Source: an uncultured Clostridia bacterium
Lineage (GTDB): Bacteria; Bacillota; Clostridia; Lachnospirales; CAMVHY01
Assembly: GCA_947427385.1 (NCBI GenBank)
Contig: CANEHT010000001.1
Coordinates: forward strand, 107,839 to 171,838
Length of the DNA stretch: 64,000 bases
Direction: 5' to 3'
Shown here: in pieces, positions 43,687-53,249 of the stretch
Position numbering within the stretch: the first letter of the stretch is position 1
Layout of the letters: each line of letters begins with the position of its first letter
The notes under the pieces: generated by a model
What the model was told of the DNA's origin: nothing
Database searches by the model: none
The model's input: only the letters and a program-made list of their open reading frames with translations
Translations under genes and position numbers: made by a program

Positions 43687-46377
43687 TTATTTTACTTCAA
43701 TTTGTGGGTAACCTTTAGCAATCATTGGAGGGATTGGTGATAAAGGTGATAAACATAAATTTAATGGTTGAGAAGTAGATGGCATTATTTTTCTTTTTTT
43801 TGTATTTTGATTTTTTTCATCAATCTCCAATGAATTTCTTTTAATTTTGCCATTTCTATAATTCATAGATGATTTTCTTCGAACAGGGAATAAATCACTT
43901 GAAGTTAAATTTTGTTCAGTAAAAAGATTAGAAAATGATGATCTTTTTGTTTCACCAAGATTTAAATTTTGTTCAAAATTTAAAGTAGTTGCTAAAATTT
44001 TTTCTGGTGGTAGGCAATCACATAAAAATTTTTCATATATATTACTTTTATTGAAATCTGAATCTATTAATGATAAAAAATATGTTTTATTTTTTGTATA
44101 TCCATGAATTAACTCTTGAGTTGGTATTTCTAATTCAGAATAACTAATACTGTAATTATCTAAAAATTTCATAGGAATTTTAGTATCATTTGTAATTTTT
44201 TCGTTTCCATTTTTTTTCATGTATTCATTTATAGAATATAAAAATGTAAAAGTTTGTAGATTTAATGGAAAATTATTAAACTGTAAATTTAATTGAGTTG
44301 CAAAATTTTTGTAAAACCAGCATTGTAAAATAGTTGGTAATGCTAAAGAAAAAAAAGAAGATTGTAAAAAAGTTTTTATTATATCATTGCCTAGCAAATC
44401 TTTGTTAATAGATAAATTTTCTAAATTCATCTGCTCATTTAATCCATTAAAATAAATTTCATTTTCATCTGACATTTTAATTTTATTATTTAAATCTAAA
44501 TCACCTGGAATTTGATCTAAATACTTAAGAGGTTCTAATATATGTATAAAAATTTGGGGATTATTAATAGCAGTATAAATTAAAACTTTAGTTTCAGGTT
44601 GAAGATCTGCAAAACATATCTTTAAATTATCCTCATAATTTGTACTAATTTTATTTTTAATATTTCTATTTGGTTTATATTCAAAGTTTATATATGTATC
44701 ATTATTTATAAGTAATTTTTGTGTATTTTCTAATAAAGCGATAAAAATATAAGCTTGTATTTCAAATTTACATTTTAAGTAATTATTTTTTGTTTTTTCA
44801 GTACGAAATACAATAAATTTTTGTAAAGAGTTTAAAAAATTTAAGGTATAACGTGAAAAAGTATCAAAATTCCAATCCATAGCGAAAGGTGTAAAAATAT
44901 TATTTTCATTTTTTAGATTAAGAGATTTAAAAAAGTTAATTGAATTTTCTGGAGAATAAAATTTAGAAAAAAAATCAATTAATTCATTAACATTATCAAA
45001 TTCATCTAAAAGAATAAGTATTTCATTTTTATTATTAATGTCGAGTTTGTAAAGTAAATTGAAAAAATGTTCTTTTACATCTTTAGAAAATTCGCTTAAA
45101 TATTCAGCAATAAATTCAAAAGCTTTATATTCGTTAAAAATCAAATTAAATAAAGGAATTTTTTCTTCATAAGATAAATAATTTTCAGCAAAAAATGATT
45201 TAAAAATTTGAGGAATAAAATTTATAAATGATTTTCTCTCATCATTAAAGCAATGATAGAAAATTTTTTTTTGATTTGGAATAAGATGAGTAAAAATTAT
45301 TTTTCGTATTAAATTTATTTTTATTTTATTATCCCAATGTTTTAGAAAAAATATTAAGAAAAAATCATTTTTTGAATTTTTGATTATGCTTTTAATTTGT
45401 TCACACTTTAACATTTTAAGAAAAATAATTTTGTTACCATTATAAATTTTTCCCCAAGATTTAAATAAACTTTGCCAAATTCTATGCGCATCAACAGAAT
45501 CATCATTAAAATATGGAGGATATTTTGCTCCAACTTCAAAAATTATTTCAAATAAATTTTTTTTAATTGCAATGGTTGGCAAACAAAAAAAATAATCTTG
45601 AAAAGAAAATTTTTTTACAAGTTTAAAGTAAAAATTTTGTACTTCTTTTGATTTATTTATTTTTGATAATGCATAGAAAAAATTTTTTCGAAAATCACCA
45701 ATATTGATTATTTTTTTTCTATCATTACTAAAAAAATTTCGCTCAAAATTAACATTTCCATCAAACATGTTAAATAATTGTTGAGAAGAAAATTCGTTTA
45801 GCAGATAAATAATTTGATTTTCCTCAAATAATATTAAATAAGCTAATTTTGAATCATGAGATAATTTATTTCCAATTAACGGTGATTTTTTCCAAAAATA
45901 CAGATAATTTTTCAAAATACCAAATACTTTTCGGGAATTATTTATGCCTAAGTTTTTTAACATTTTATAAATAAAGTCTACATCATTTTTTTCAAAATAA
46001 TTTTTAATAATGTTTAAAACTACATCAGCAATTTTTTCATCAAGTAATTTTGAAAAATTTTCTTCACAAAAATTTTCATTACTTAATAAATTTATTATTG
46101 AAGAAACTGATTTTAAATGCATATTTAATTCATATTCGGAAAAATTTTCATTAGAATTTATTTTTTGAACAAGTGTACCCCAAAATGCTTCAAATAAATA
46201 AGTAAATAAAACTTTTAATTGCTTTATTAATATTTTTTTTTGATTTTTTGTTAAAGTGATTTTATCTGAATTCTCAACTAATTCAGTTATTATTGGTAAG
46301 ATATCTTTAAAATTATTTGTTGGATCTCTGTCACCTTTTAAAAGACTGCTGTCTTCAAGTTTTGATTGCAAATCCAA
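43687..46377 (-). CDS. Large unknown helical protein with basic Ser/Pro-rich tail
   Basis: About 896 aa. Start uncertain: the first usable codon is TTG 46377 with no ribosome site; an in-frame TGA lies 11 codons upstream. Residues 1-780 are rich in Phe, Asn, Lys and Ile, with many predicted helices and no membrane segment or signal peptide. Short helical units such as FFSALPTIxxCW-like and EHFFNLLYKLDI suggest an alpha-solenoid, but I cannot place it. The last 100 residues are different: FPVRRKSSMNYRNGKIKRNS, then NTKKRKIMPSTSQP, then LSPLSPIPPM. The basic cluster KKRK looks like a nuclear localisation signal, and RRKSS like a basophilic kinase site. Confidence 0.55.
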   Translation of the reverse strand: MDLQSKLEDSSLLKGDRDPTNNFKDILPIITELVENSDKITLTKNQKKILIKQLKVLFTYLFEAFWGTLVQKINSNENFSEYELNMHLKSVSSIINLLSNENFCEENFSKLLDEKIADVVLNIIKNYFEKNDVDFIYKMLKNLGINNSRKVFGILKNYLYFWKKSPLIGNKLSHDSKLAYLILFEENQIIYLLNEFSSQQLFNMFDGNVNFERNFFSNDRKKIINIGDFRKNFFYALSKINKSKEVQNFYFKLVKKFSFQDYFFCLPTIAIKKNLFEIIFEVGAKYPPYFNDDSVDAHRIWQSLFKSWGKIYNGNKIIFLKMLKCEQIKSIIKNSKNDFFLIFFLKHWDNKIKINLIRKIIFTHLIPNQKKIFYHCFNDERKSFINFIPQIFKSFFAENYLSYEEKIPLFNLIFNEYKAFEFIAEYLSEFSKDVKEHFFNLLYKLDINNKNEILILLDEFDNVNELIDFFSKFYSPENSINFFKSLNLKNENNIFTPFAMDWNFDTFSRYTLNFLNSLQKFIVFRTEKTKNNYLKCKFEIQAYIFIALLENTQKLLINNDTYINFEYKPNRNIKNKISTNYEDNLKICFADLQPETKVLIYTAINNPQIFIHILEPLKYLDQIPGDLDLNNKIKMSDENEIYFNGLNEQMNLENLSINKDLLGNDIIKTFLQSSFFSLALPTILQCWFYKNFATQLNLQFNNFPLNLQTFTFLYSINEYMKKNGNEKITNDTKIPMKFLDNYSISYSELEIPTQELIHGYTKNKTYFLSLIDSDFNKSNIYEKFLCDCLPPEKILATTLNFEQNLNLGETKRSSFSNLFTEQNLTSSDLFPVRRKSSMNYRNGKIKRNSLEIDEKNQNTKKRKIMPSTSQPLNLCLSPLSPIPPMIAKGYPQIEVK

Positions 46378-46486
46378 TGATTGTTCTGTTAAAGTTTCCG
46401 ATGTATTTCACCGACCTTTATAAAATTTTACATGTCATGTATTTTATTTCAGGACAAATATTTTTGTCAAATTATCATGAAAATTT

Positions 46487-47683
46487 TTACAATCTCGCAA
46501 TATTTACAATTACCTCAACAGCTTTTTTGATTGAATTGATTGGTATAAATTCATAAGGGCCGTGGAAATTGTGGCCGCCTGCAAAAATATTTGGACACGG
46601 TAAATTTTTAAATGATAAATTTGCGCCGTCAGTTCCACCGCGAATTGGTGTTTCAATTGGATTTATGCCGGATTTTTCAAAAGCTTGACGTGCGATAGAA
46701 ATTATTTTTTTGTCAATTTTTTTACGCATATTCAAATATTGATTTTTTATTTGCAAATCGATTTGGCAGTTAAAATTTTTCCCGGCATTTGCAACTAATT
46801 TCTCAATAAATTTTTTACGTTCGTCAAATTTTTTTTCATCAAAATCTCGAATTATATACTCAATTACAGTTTTTTCGACGGCGCCCGAAAAGTTATGCAA
46901 ATGATAAAATCCTGCGTAGCCATCAGTTTTTTCAGGTGTTTCATTTTGTGGAAACTCATTGATAATTTTATTTGCGATTAAAATCGAATTTCTCATTATA
47001 TTTTTTGCGTCGCCAGGATGAACGCTTTTGCCATGAATAATTATTTTTGCGGATGCCGCATTAAAATTTTCGTATTGAAGTTCGCCAATTTGTCCGCCAT
47101 CAATTGTAAAAGCAAAGTTGCAATTAAATTTTTCAACGTCAAATTTTTCACAGCCACGTCCAATTTCTTCGTCAGGAGTAAAAGCAATTTTTATCGGCCC
47201 ATGTTTAATTTCATCGTGCTTAATCAAATATTCCATAGCCGTCATAATTTCAGCAATGCCAGCTTTATCATCAGCGCCGAGTAAAGTTCGTCCGTCAGTG
47301 ACAATTAAATCTTCGCCAACATAATTTTTTAATGCAGGAAATTCTGAAGGTGAGAGAATTTTTTCATTGCCTAGCAAAATATCTTTACCATCATAATTTT
47401 TTACGATACGTGGCGAAATATTTTTACCTGAAAAGTCTGGACTTGTATCCATATGTGCGATGAACCCAATTTTATTTTCGTAATCAGAATTTTCTTCGAG
47501 CAATGCTGTAACGTAACCATTTTCATCGAGCTCAACATTTTTCAAGCCAATTTCTTTGCATTCATCTAACAAAATTTTTGCGAATTCTAATTGAGATTTA
47601 GTTGATGGAAAAGAATTTGAATCAGAAGAAGATTGAGTATCAAAGGTTATATATTTTAAAAATCTGTCAACTGCATTTTGCAT
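46487..47683 (-). CDS. pepT: Peptidase T (tripeptide aminopeptidase)
   Basis: 398 aa from ATG after AGAGGAATTAAT. M20-family metallopeptidase: metal ligands in GFIAHMDTSPDF (His and Asp), LLGADDKAGIAEIM, PDEEIGRGCEKFD and RGGTDGANLS; the C-terminal His lies in FAGGHNFHGPYEFI. Removes N-terminal residues from tripeptides. Fourteen bases behind sigF on the same strand, which may be only a chance pairing. Confidence 0.95.
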   Translation of the reverse strand: MQNAVDRFLKYITFDTQSSSDSNSFPSTKSQLEFAKILLDECKEIGLKNVELDENGYVTALLEENSDYENKIGFIAHMDTSPDFSGKNISPRIVKNYDGKDILLGNEKILSPSEFPALKNYVGEDLIVTDGRTLLGADDKAGIAEIMTAMEYLIKHDEIKHGPIKIAFTPDEEIGRGCEKFDVEKFNCNFAFTIDGGQIGELQYENFNAASAKIIIHGKSVHPGDAKNIMRNSILIANKIINEFPQNETPEKTDGYAGFYHLHNFSGAVEKTVIEYIIRDFDEKKFDERKKFIEKLVANAGKNFNCQIDLQIKNQYLNMRKKIDKKIISIARQAFEKSGINPIETPIRGGTDGANLSFKNLPCPNIFAGGHNFHGPYEFIPINSIKKAVEVIVNIARL

Positions 47684-47697
47684 ATTAATTCCTCTTT

Positions 47698-48405
47698 TCA
47701 TAAATTTTTTTTCATCTTTAGTAATATTTTTTTTTCGAGACGTGAGACTTGTACTTGTGAGATATTTAATTTCTTAGCTATTTGTGATTGAGTTTGGTCA
47801 TAAAAATAACGCTGTAAAATAATTTCCTTCTCAGCGTCCTCTAATTTATTTATTATATCATTTACCGTTATTTGGTCAATTATTCTTGAATGTTCATCAT
47901 ATTTAATTTTATCAATAAGATATGTCGTATTCCCATCAGGTTGCCTAATTGTCTTATAAATTGACTCAATATTTTTATTTGAATCCATTGCGATTAATAA
48001 TTCCTCATGCGAAATTTTTAACTCATCTGCTAAATCATTTAATGTAGGGAAATTCCCGGTACGTTTAAAAAAATTTTCCTGTACGTATTTAATTTTTTTT
48101 GAAATTTCTTTAATAGGTCGTGAAATTTTAATTAATCCATCATCACGTAAAAATCGTTTAATTTCACCCATAATCATTGGGACGGCATAAGTTGAAAATT
48201 TCACACCATAGTTATTATTAAATTTATCGATACATTTAAGGAGACCGATAGCGCCAATTTGAAATAAGTCATCTAATTCATAGCCACGATTACTAAATTT
48301 TTTTACGATACTCCAAATTAATCCGGTATTCATACGAATTAATTTTTCCTTAGCAGATTTATCACCATTTTGTGCGCGTACAATTAATTTTTTTGTTTCC
48401 TCCAT
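47698..48405 (-). CDS. sigF: RNA polymerase sporulation sigma factor SigF
   Basis: 235 aa from ATG after ACAGGTGATTTAC. Sigma-70 regions: 2 (ELDDLFQIGAIGLLKCIDKF and FSTYAVPMIMGEIKRFLRDD), 3 and 4 (LNISQVQVSRLEKKILLKM). The forespore-specific sigma factor, held by SpoIIAB until SpoIIAA releases it. Third gene of the spoIIA operon, 12 bases after spoIIAB. Confidence 0.96.
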   Translation of the reverse strand: MEETKKLIVRAQNGDKSAKEKLIRMNTGLIWSIVKKFSNRGYELDDLFQIGAIGLLKCIDKFNNNYGVKFSTYAVPMIMGEIKRFLRDDGLIKISRPIKEISKKIKYVQENFFKRTGNFPTLNDLADELKISHEELLIAMDSNKNIESIYKTIRQPDGNTTYLIDKIKYDEHSRIIDQITVNDIINKLEDAEKEIILQRYFYDQTQSQIAKKLNISQVQVSRLEKKILLKMKKNL

Positions 48406-48417
48406 GTAAATCACCTG

Positions 48418-48840
48418 TTATGACGCAATTAAATTTTTTGACATAACAATAGTAGTGCCAAAATTTTTTTTTGACTCAACAAAAATTTTATCCATAAAAG
48501 TTTCCATAACGGTAAAACCGATACCGGATCGTTCCATATCAGGTTTAGATGTATATAATGGTTCCATTGCTTTTTTAATATCATCGATACCGATACCGTT
48601 ATCTTCTATTTTGATAACTACTTCGCGCCCGATAATTTTACACGTCAAAAAAATTTTCCCACTTTTATCTGCATAGCCATGAATTATTGCATTAGTAATA
48701 GCTTCAGAGACGGCAGTTTTAATATCATTTAATTCTTCGATTGTAGGATTAAGTGGCGTGATAAAAGCAGCAATAGCTATTCGTGCAAACATTTCGTTCT
48801 CAGAATTACTGTCCATAATAATAGTGACTTCGGATTTCAT
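48418..48840 (-). CDS. spoIIAB: Anti-sigma F factor SpoIIAB
   Basis: 140 aa. GHKL ATPase/kinase: N box ELNDIKTAVSEAITNAIIHG, G1 box KIEDNGIGIDD, G2 SGIGFTVMETF. Binds and inhibits SigF and phosphorylates SpoIIAA. Typical length for the family. Lies between spoIIAA and sigF. Confidence 0.96.
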   Translation of the reverse strand: MKSEVTIIMDSNSENEMFARIAIAAFITPLNPTIEELNDIKTAVSEAITNAIIHGYADKSGKIFLTCKIIGREVVIKIEDNGIGIDDIKKAMEPLYTSKPDMERSGIGFTVMETFMDKIFVESKKNFGTTIVMSKNLIAS

Positions 48841-48852
48841 ATGTACACCTCT

Positions 48853-49161
48853 TTAAATTTTGTCAATGAAATTTATTATTTTACGTAGCCCCGAAATTTC
48901 TATTATAGATTCAAGTTGGGGTTTGACATTTGCAATATAAATTTTACCGCCAGTTTTTTGTAACATTTTATATCTGCCGATAATCATTCCAATTCCGGAG
49001 CTATCCATGAAATTTACATTGCTAAAATCAAAAATAATATTTTCGGCGTTTGAAAATTCAAATTCACGTTCAACTTTTTCTTTTATTTGTGAGGAAACAT
49101 GATGGTCAATATCGCCGTCAATTTTTACAATCAAATCTTTTCCCGCAGAATTTATTTGCAT
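48853..49161 (-). CDS. spoIIAA: Anti-sigma F factor antagonist SpoIIAA
   Basis: 102 aa STAS-domain protein. The phosphorylation site is in NVNFMDSSGIGMIIGRY (first Ser after Asp), as in SpoIIAA. Dephosphorylated form frees SigF. First gene of the operon with AGGAGGAATTTTT upstream. I did not find a clear sigma-H promoter in the region above it. Confidence 0.94.
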   Translation of the reverse strand: MQINSAGKDLIVKIDGDIDHHVSSQIKEKVEREFEFSNAENIIFDFSNVNFMDSSGIGMIIGRYKMLQKTGGKIYIANVKPQLESIIEISGLRKIINFIDKI

Positions 49162-49240
49162 AAAAATTCCTCCTTAGCATCGCTGAAAATATTTTTATGA
49201 TAGCTACTTCAAATTGAAAAATTTGTAGAATAGAAAAGAT

Positions 49241-49399
49241 AAACCTTTACTTTTTCTTTGAAAAGAAAAAGTAAACAAAAAGAAACTTTAATAAAAAAAA
49301 TCTTTGTGCGTTTGCACAAAGATTTTTTAGTTAAAGTTCTTTCATGAAGCGGTTTTGAAAAAAAACCGCTTATGGTTTTTTTTATAAAAAAAGAACGAT
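49241..49399 (+). repeat. Nested palindromic intergenic repeat, copy B
   Basis: Left arm AAACCTTTACTTTTTCTTTG then GAAAAGAAAAAGTAAA. Core hairpin AAAAATCTTTGTGC / GCACAAAGATTTTT near 49297-49326, then AGTTAAAGTTCTTTCATGAA and a second hairpin AAGCGGTTTT / AAAACCGCTT. About 50 bases at 49314-49363 match copy C (50994-51043) essentially without change and in the same orientation. Confidence 0.8.
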
Positions 49400-49405
49400 T
49401 TTAAA

Positions 49406-50824
49406 TTATAAGCATTTAATTGGTTTACTGCTAAAATCAGTTTTGTAATCACCGTTGCATTGTTCATTCAATATTTCAACCGAATATTTACTATTTTGGA
49501 GTTCTTCGGGAATTTTTAATATTGCACTACCGTTAGTTGTAGTTGAATCGTTTAATTGTTTTAGTTTTCCATAATATTTTATTTCAGATTGTTCATCTAA
49601 TATCAAGCATGAAATATATTCATTGTTACCTGTTGTTGCGTTGTCATATGAAATCGTAACTTCATTGCCATTTTGTGAAATTTTTTTCGCTGTAAAATTA
49701 TTTCGGCTTTCATCATATAATGTTAATTTATACTCATTTTCACGCTTTGTTGGTAATATAAATTTAAGGGGAGAAGAATTTATTACATAATTTTTTACGC
49801 CATAATCAAGTTTACCTTCAGCTACCTTAACTGGATTAGATGCAGCTTTAGATATAAAGATAACAGATTCTGAATTCAGATTAAAAGCCGGAACAATACC
49901 GTAAGAATAATTAACAGGATGAGTACAACCCCACATGTCAGAATGATGTGGAGTAATCCAGACTGCAGTAGCAGTATTATACCTCGAAAAGTAAGGAGTA
50001 CGAAGCCAAGAATAACTCCAAATATCACGTGCAAAAGGGTAATCTGTAGGGTAAGCCGACCTAGATTTATTTTGAAATCCATATGCTTCATTTAAGATTT
50101 CATAGCATGAGAGGATAAATATTTTATCTTCTGTCAAAGATGTTTTAGTTTTTAATGAATGACCACAGATATCTTTGCTTTCACTATAAACTTTTGTATT
50201 CATTATTGCTGATTGTTCATCAATTGTGAATGCAGTTGTCAAAAATGGCGATTCAGGTATGATAGAAGGTCCATCTTTGCCTGCTAACACATTGCTATTA
50301 TCATAATTGTTGAGCCATGCCCATAGTGTGCAACCTTTACCACTGCCACCACCATTTCCACCCCAACATAATTTTTGTATTTCATCATTTTCATCACATG
50401 TTGGATGATATTGTTTATCACATAATTTTGTAGATGCCATAAGTAAAATACTATTACCACCGATTGGTGCATTTTGCCTTCCAAATGCTGGTGTAGGCTT
50501 ATTATGTTTGTCAAGATATACAAATCCATTTTTTTTAATTGTTTTTGAATTATTCCACGCTTTATTGTTTTTATCAAGCACACACCAGCGAATTGGTTTA
50601 CTAGTTTTATCTGGTGAACCAAATGTAGGATAATTTCCGAAATAAATATAATGCCCTTTCCATTCTCTGCTCTCTTCACCTGAAACAGGATTTTCTATTT
50701 TATTTATGTTGTTTGTTACAAAATTTTTAGCGTAAGTTTTTTGCTGAAATTTTAAAACACCATTTGTAAAATAAATATTAATTAATGTAATTAAAGATAA
50801 TGATACTGCGAAAATTTTTTTCAT
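49406..50824 (-). CDS. Secreted DUF6273 domain protein
   Basis: 472 aa from ATG after AAGGAGTTGGTGTT; a longer frame adds 15 residues. Signal peptide at the N-terminus (KKIFAVSLSLITLINIYFTN). The DUF6273 pattern follows: HYIYFGNYP, PIRWCVLDKNNKAWNN, LLMASTKLCD, and the closing WLRTPYFSRYNTATAVW with YGIVPAFNLN. C-terminal 110 residues are beta-rich and Ig-like in appearance. The family is common in gut Firmicutes and of unknown function. It is flanked on both sides by directly repeated intergenic elements (copies B and C), with no gene of its own strand attached. Confidence 0.8.
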   Translation of the reverse strand: MKKIFAVSLSLITLINIYFTNGVLKFQQKTYAKNFVTNNINKIENPVSGEESREWKGHYIYFGNYPTFGSPDKTSKPIRWCVLDKNNKAWNNSKTIKKNGFVYLDKHNKPTPAFGRQNAPIGGNSILLMASTKLCDKQYHPTCDENDEIQKLCWGGNGGGSGKGCTLWAWLNNYDNSNVLAGKDGPSIIPESPFLTTAFTIDEQSAIMNTKVYSESKDICGHSLKTKTSLTEDKIFILSCYEILNEAYGFQNKSRSAYPTDYPFARDIWSYSWLRTPYFSRYNTATAVWITPHHSDMWGCTHPVNYSYGIVPAFNLNSESVIFISKAASNPVKVAEGKLDYGVKNYVINSSPLKFILPTKRENEYKLTLYDESRNNFTAKKISQNGNEVTISYDNATTGNNEYISCLILDEQSEIKYYGKLKQLNDSTTTNGSAILKIPEELQNSKYSVEILNEQCNGDYKTDFSSKPIKCL

Positions 50825-50890
50825 AACACCAACTCCTTTTATTTTTTTACTACAATTCAATTTTAGCATAAATAATGTAAAATTTATATA

Positions 50891-51080
50891 ACAAAACTTT
50901 TGCTTTTTTTAGAAAAGAAAAAGCAAAACATAAGTGTCTTCAAAGAAGCCGCTTCATAAAAAAAAATTTTAATAAAAAAAATCTTTGTGCATCGCACAAA
51001 GATTTTTTAGTTAAAGTTCTTTCATGAAGCGGTTTTGAAAAAAAACGCTTTTGGTTCTTTTCTTTCAAGAAAAGAACGAT
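50891..51080 (+). repeat. Nested palindromic intergenic repeat, copy C
   Basis: Left arm AAAACTTTTGCTTTTTTTAG then AAAAGAAAAAGCAAAA. GAAGCCGCTTCAT pairs with ATGAAGCGGTTTT further right. Core hairpin AAAAATCTTTGTGC / GCACAAAGATTTTT near 50976-51006. Right end TTCTTTTCTTTCAAGAAAAG with AACG. Direct orientation relative to copy B. Lies downstream of tsaD. Confidence 0.8.
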
Positions 51081-51084
51081 TTTT

Positions 51085-52068
51085 TTATTCTAGCTTTAAA
51101 TTTGGGATTGCATTTAAGTTTAAACCAGCATTTTGTCCGCAGAAATATCCTGCAGCGGCAATCATTGCAGCATTGTCCGTACAAAAAATATTTTTTGGTA
51201 TTTGCAATTTGCAATTTTGATTTTGGCATTCGATTTCAAATATTTTACGTAAATATGAATTGGAAGCAACGCCGCCAGCTAATGCAATTTTTTTGCATGA
51301 TTTTAATTTACATGCGGCAAAAGTTTTTTTCAAAACAATTTGTGCGACGGAAAATTGAAAGCTCGCCGCAATATCTTTTTTGAGTTCGTCGGTTAATTCA
51401 TTTTTGTGCGCAAAATTTATCACGGAAGATTTTATTCCACTGAAACTAAAATCTAAACCGTCAGGCAAAGCTTGCGGAAATTTTATTGCATGCATATCTC
51501 CAAGCTTTGCAAGATTATCAATTGCGGGACCGCCGGGATAATTTAATCCTAAAACTCTAGCAACTTTATCATACGCTTCACCAATTGCGTCGTCGCGCGT
51601 TCGTCCTAAAATTTCAAATGAATCATAATCGCTGACGTAAATTAAATTTGTATGGCCGCCGGAAATTACGCAGCAAATAAATGGTGGTTCAAAATCGTTT
51701 TCCAAATAATTTGCACAAATATGGCCGGCAATATGATTTACTGCGATGATTGGTTTATTTAAAACGAAAGCTAAAGTTTTTGCATAAGATACGCCAACTA
51801 AAAGTGCGCCGACTAATCCTGGGCCACATGTTACTGCGATAGAATTGATATCGTTAAAATTCATTGAAGCAGTTGTTAAAGCTTGGTCAACAATTTGACT
51901 TATAACATTAAGATGGATTCTGGCGGCAATTTCAGGAACGACACCGCCAAATTTTTTATGGATATCGATTTGAGAAGAGATGATATTTGATAAAACGATA
52001 CGGCCATTTTGAACGATAGCGGCTGAGGTTTCATCACATGATGTTTCAATTCCTAAAATATTAGTCAT
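51085..52068 (-). CDS. tsaD: tRNA t6A37 threonylcarbamoyltransferase TsaD
   Basis: 327 aa. ASKHA-fold protein with [16 protein letters not shown] at the start, [14 protein letters not shown] (the metal-binding His pair), [19 protein letters not shown] and GGHTNLIYV. The C-terminal [12 protein letters not shown] is present. Transfers the threonylcarbamoyl group to adenosine 37 of ANN-decoding tRNAs with TsaB and TsaE. TsaE is encoded 2 kb away; TsaB is not in the window. Confidence 0.97.
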   Translation of the reverse strand: MTNILGIETSCDETSAAIVQNGRIVLSNIISSQIDIHKKFGGVVPEIAARIHLNVISQIVDQALTTASMNFNDINSIAVTCGPGLVGALLVGVSYAKTLAFVLNKPIIAVNHIAGHICANYLENDFEPPFICCVISGGHTNLIYVSDYDSFEILGRTRDDAIGEAYDKVARVLGLNYPGGPAIDNLAKLGDMHAIKFPQALPDGLDFSFSGIKSSVINFAHKNELTDELKKDIAASFQFSVAQIVLKKTFAACKLKSCKKIALAGGVASNSYLRKIFEIECQNQNCKLQIPKNIFCTDNAAMIAAAGYFCGQNAGLNLNAIPNLKLE

Positions 52069-52234
52069 AAGTCAGGCCCTCACAAATTTTATTGAAACAA
52101 TTTAAAGTCAAGCTCATATCTTAAAATTAATCGTATTTTTATTTTATAATGCTAAGAAATTACATTCAATGTCTTGCGTAATTATTATTAAAAATTTATT
52201 ATGTATAAGGTTAATTTTTTTTAGGAGTGAAATT

Positions 52235-53248
52235 ATGAAAAGCAATAAAGAAATAAATGTAGCAATAGTTGGTGCGTCAGGTTTAGTTGGCCAAAAATTT
52301 ATCCAAATCCTTCAAGAACGTAAGTTCCCTATTAAAAATTTATTCCTATTTGCCTCAGAAAAATCTGCCGGCGATAAAATTATTTTTAACGGTAATGAAT
52401 ACGTTATAGATAAATTAGAGGATAACTCATTTCAAAAAAATAAAATTGATTTGGCATTATTTTCTGCCGGCGCTACTATTAGTAAAAAATTTGCCCCAAT
52501 TGCTTCATGTACCGGTTGTATCGTTATCGATAATAGTTCAGCATGGCGAATGGATAAAACCGTTCCACTAATTATTCCCGAAGTAAATCCAAAAGATATT
52601 ACGTCGCATAAAGGTATCATTGCGAATCCAAATTGTTCAACGATTCAAGCATTAGTTGCATTAAAACCGTTGCATGATGTATTTAAAATAAAACGTGTTG
52701 TGATTTCAACTTATCAAGCAGTTTCTGGTGCGGGTAATCAAGGAATTAAAGATTTAGAAAATGGCGCAAAAAATATTGAGCAAAAAAAATTCCGCTATCC
52801 GATTTTTAATAATTGTATTCCGCAAATTGATACGTTTAATGATTTTGGCTATACGAAAGAAGAATTGAAATTGGTAAATGAAACACAGAAAATTTTTCAC
52901 GAAAATATTAAAGTTACTGCGACAGCAGTTCGTATTCCCGTGAAAAATTGTCATAGTGAAGCAATTAATGTTGAGTTTGAAAATTCATTTGATATGGGAA
53001 ATATTATTGCCGTTTTAGAAAAAGCGCCCGGCGTAAAACTTATGAACAACATTAATGCAATGCAATATCCAATGCCGATTAATGCGGATGGACAAGATGA
53101 CGTTTTGGTCGGTAGAATTCGTCGCGATTTTACTATCGATAATGGAATAAATTTATGGGTTGTCGCTGATAATGTACGTAAAGGTGCCGCGACAAATGCA
53201 ATACAAATTGCAGAATTGCTTTATAAAAATAAAACGTGGGGGAAATAA
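52235..53248 (+). CDS. asd: Aspartate-semialdehyde dehydrogenase
   Basis: 337 aa from ATG after TTAGGAGTGAAATT; a longer frame adds 22 residues. NADP-binding start NVAIVGASGLVGQKFIQIL; active-site Cys in ANPNCSTIQALVALKPL; substrate loop YQAVSGAGNQGIKDLE; later RIPVKNCHSEAINVEFE. Makes aspartate semialdehyde for Lys, Thr, Met and diaminopimelate synthesis. Directly followed by dapA. The 166-base upstream gap shows no lysine riboswitch by eye. Confidence 0.96.
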   Translation: MKSNKEINVAIVGASGLVGQKFIQILQERKFPIKNLFLFASEKSAGDKIIFNGNEYVIDKLEDNSFQKNKIDLALFSAGATISKKFAPIASCTGCIVIDNSSAWRMDKTVPLIIPEVNPKDITSHKGIIANPNCSTIQALVALKPLHDVFKIKRVVISTYQAVSGAGNQGIKDLENGAKNIEQKKFRYPIFNNCIPQIDTFNDFGYTKEELKLVNETQKIFHENIKVTATAVRIPVKNCHSEAINVEFENSFDMGNIIAVLEKAPGVKLMNNINAMQYPMPINADGQDDVLVGRIRRDFTIDNGINLWVVADNVRKGAATNAIQIAELLYKNKTWGK

Positions 53249-53249
53249 A

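Noticed and set aside
52069..52234. Lysine riboswitch before asd-dapA
   Set aside because: The 166-base gap is AT-rich with no visible multi-helix aptamer; a covariance search could still change this.
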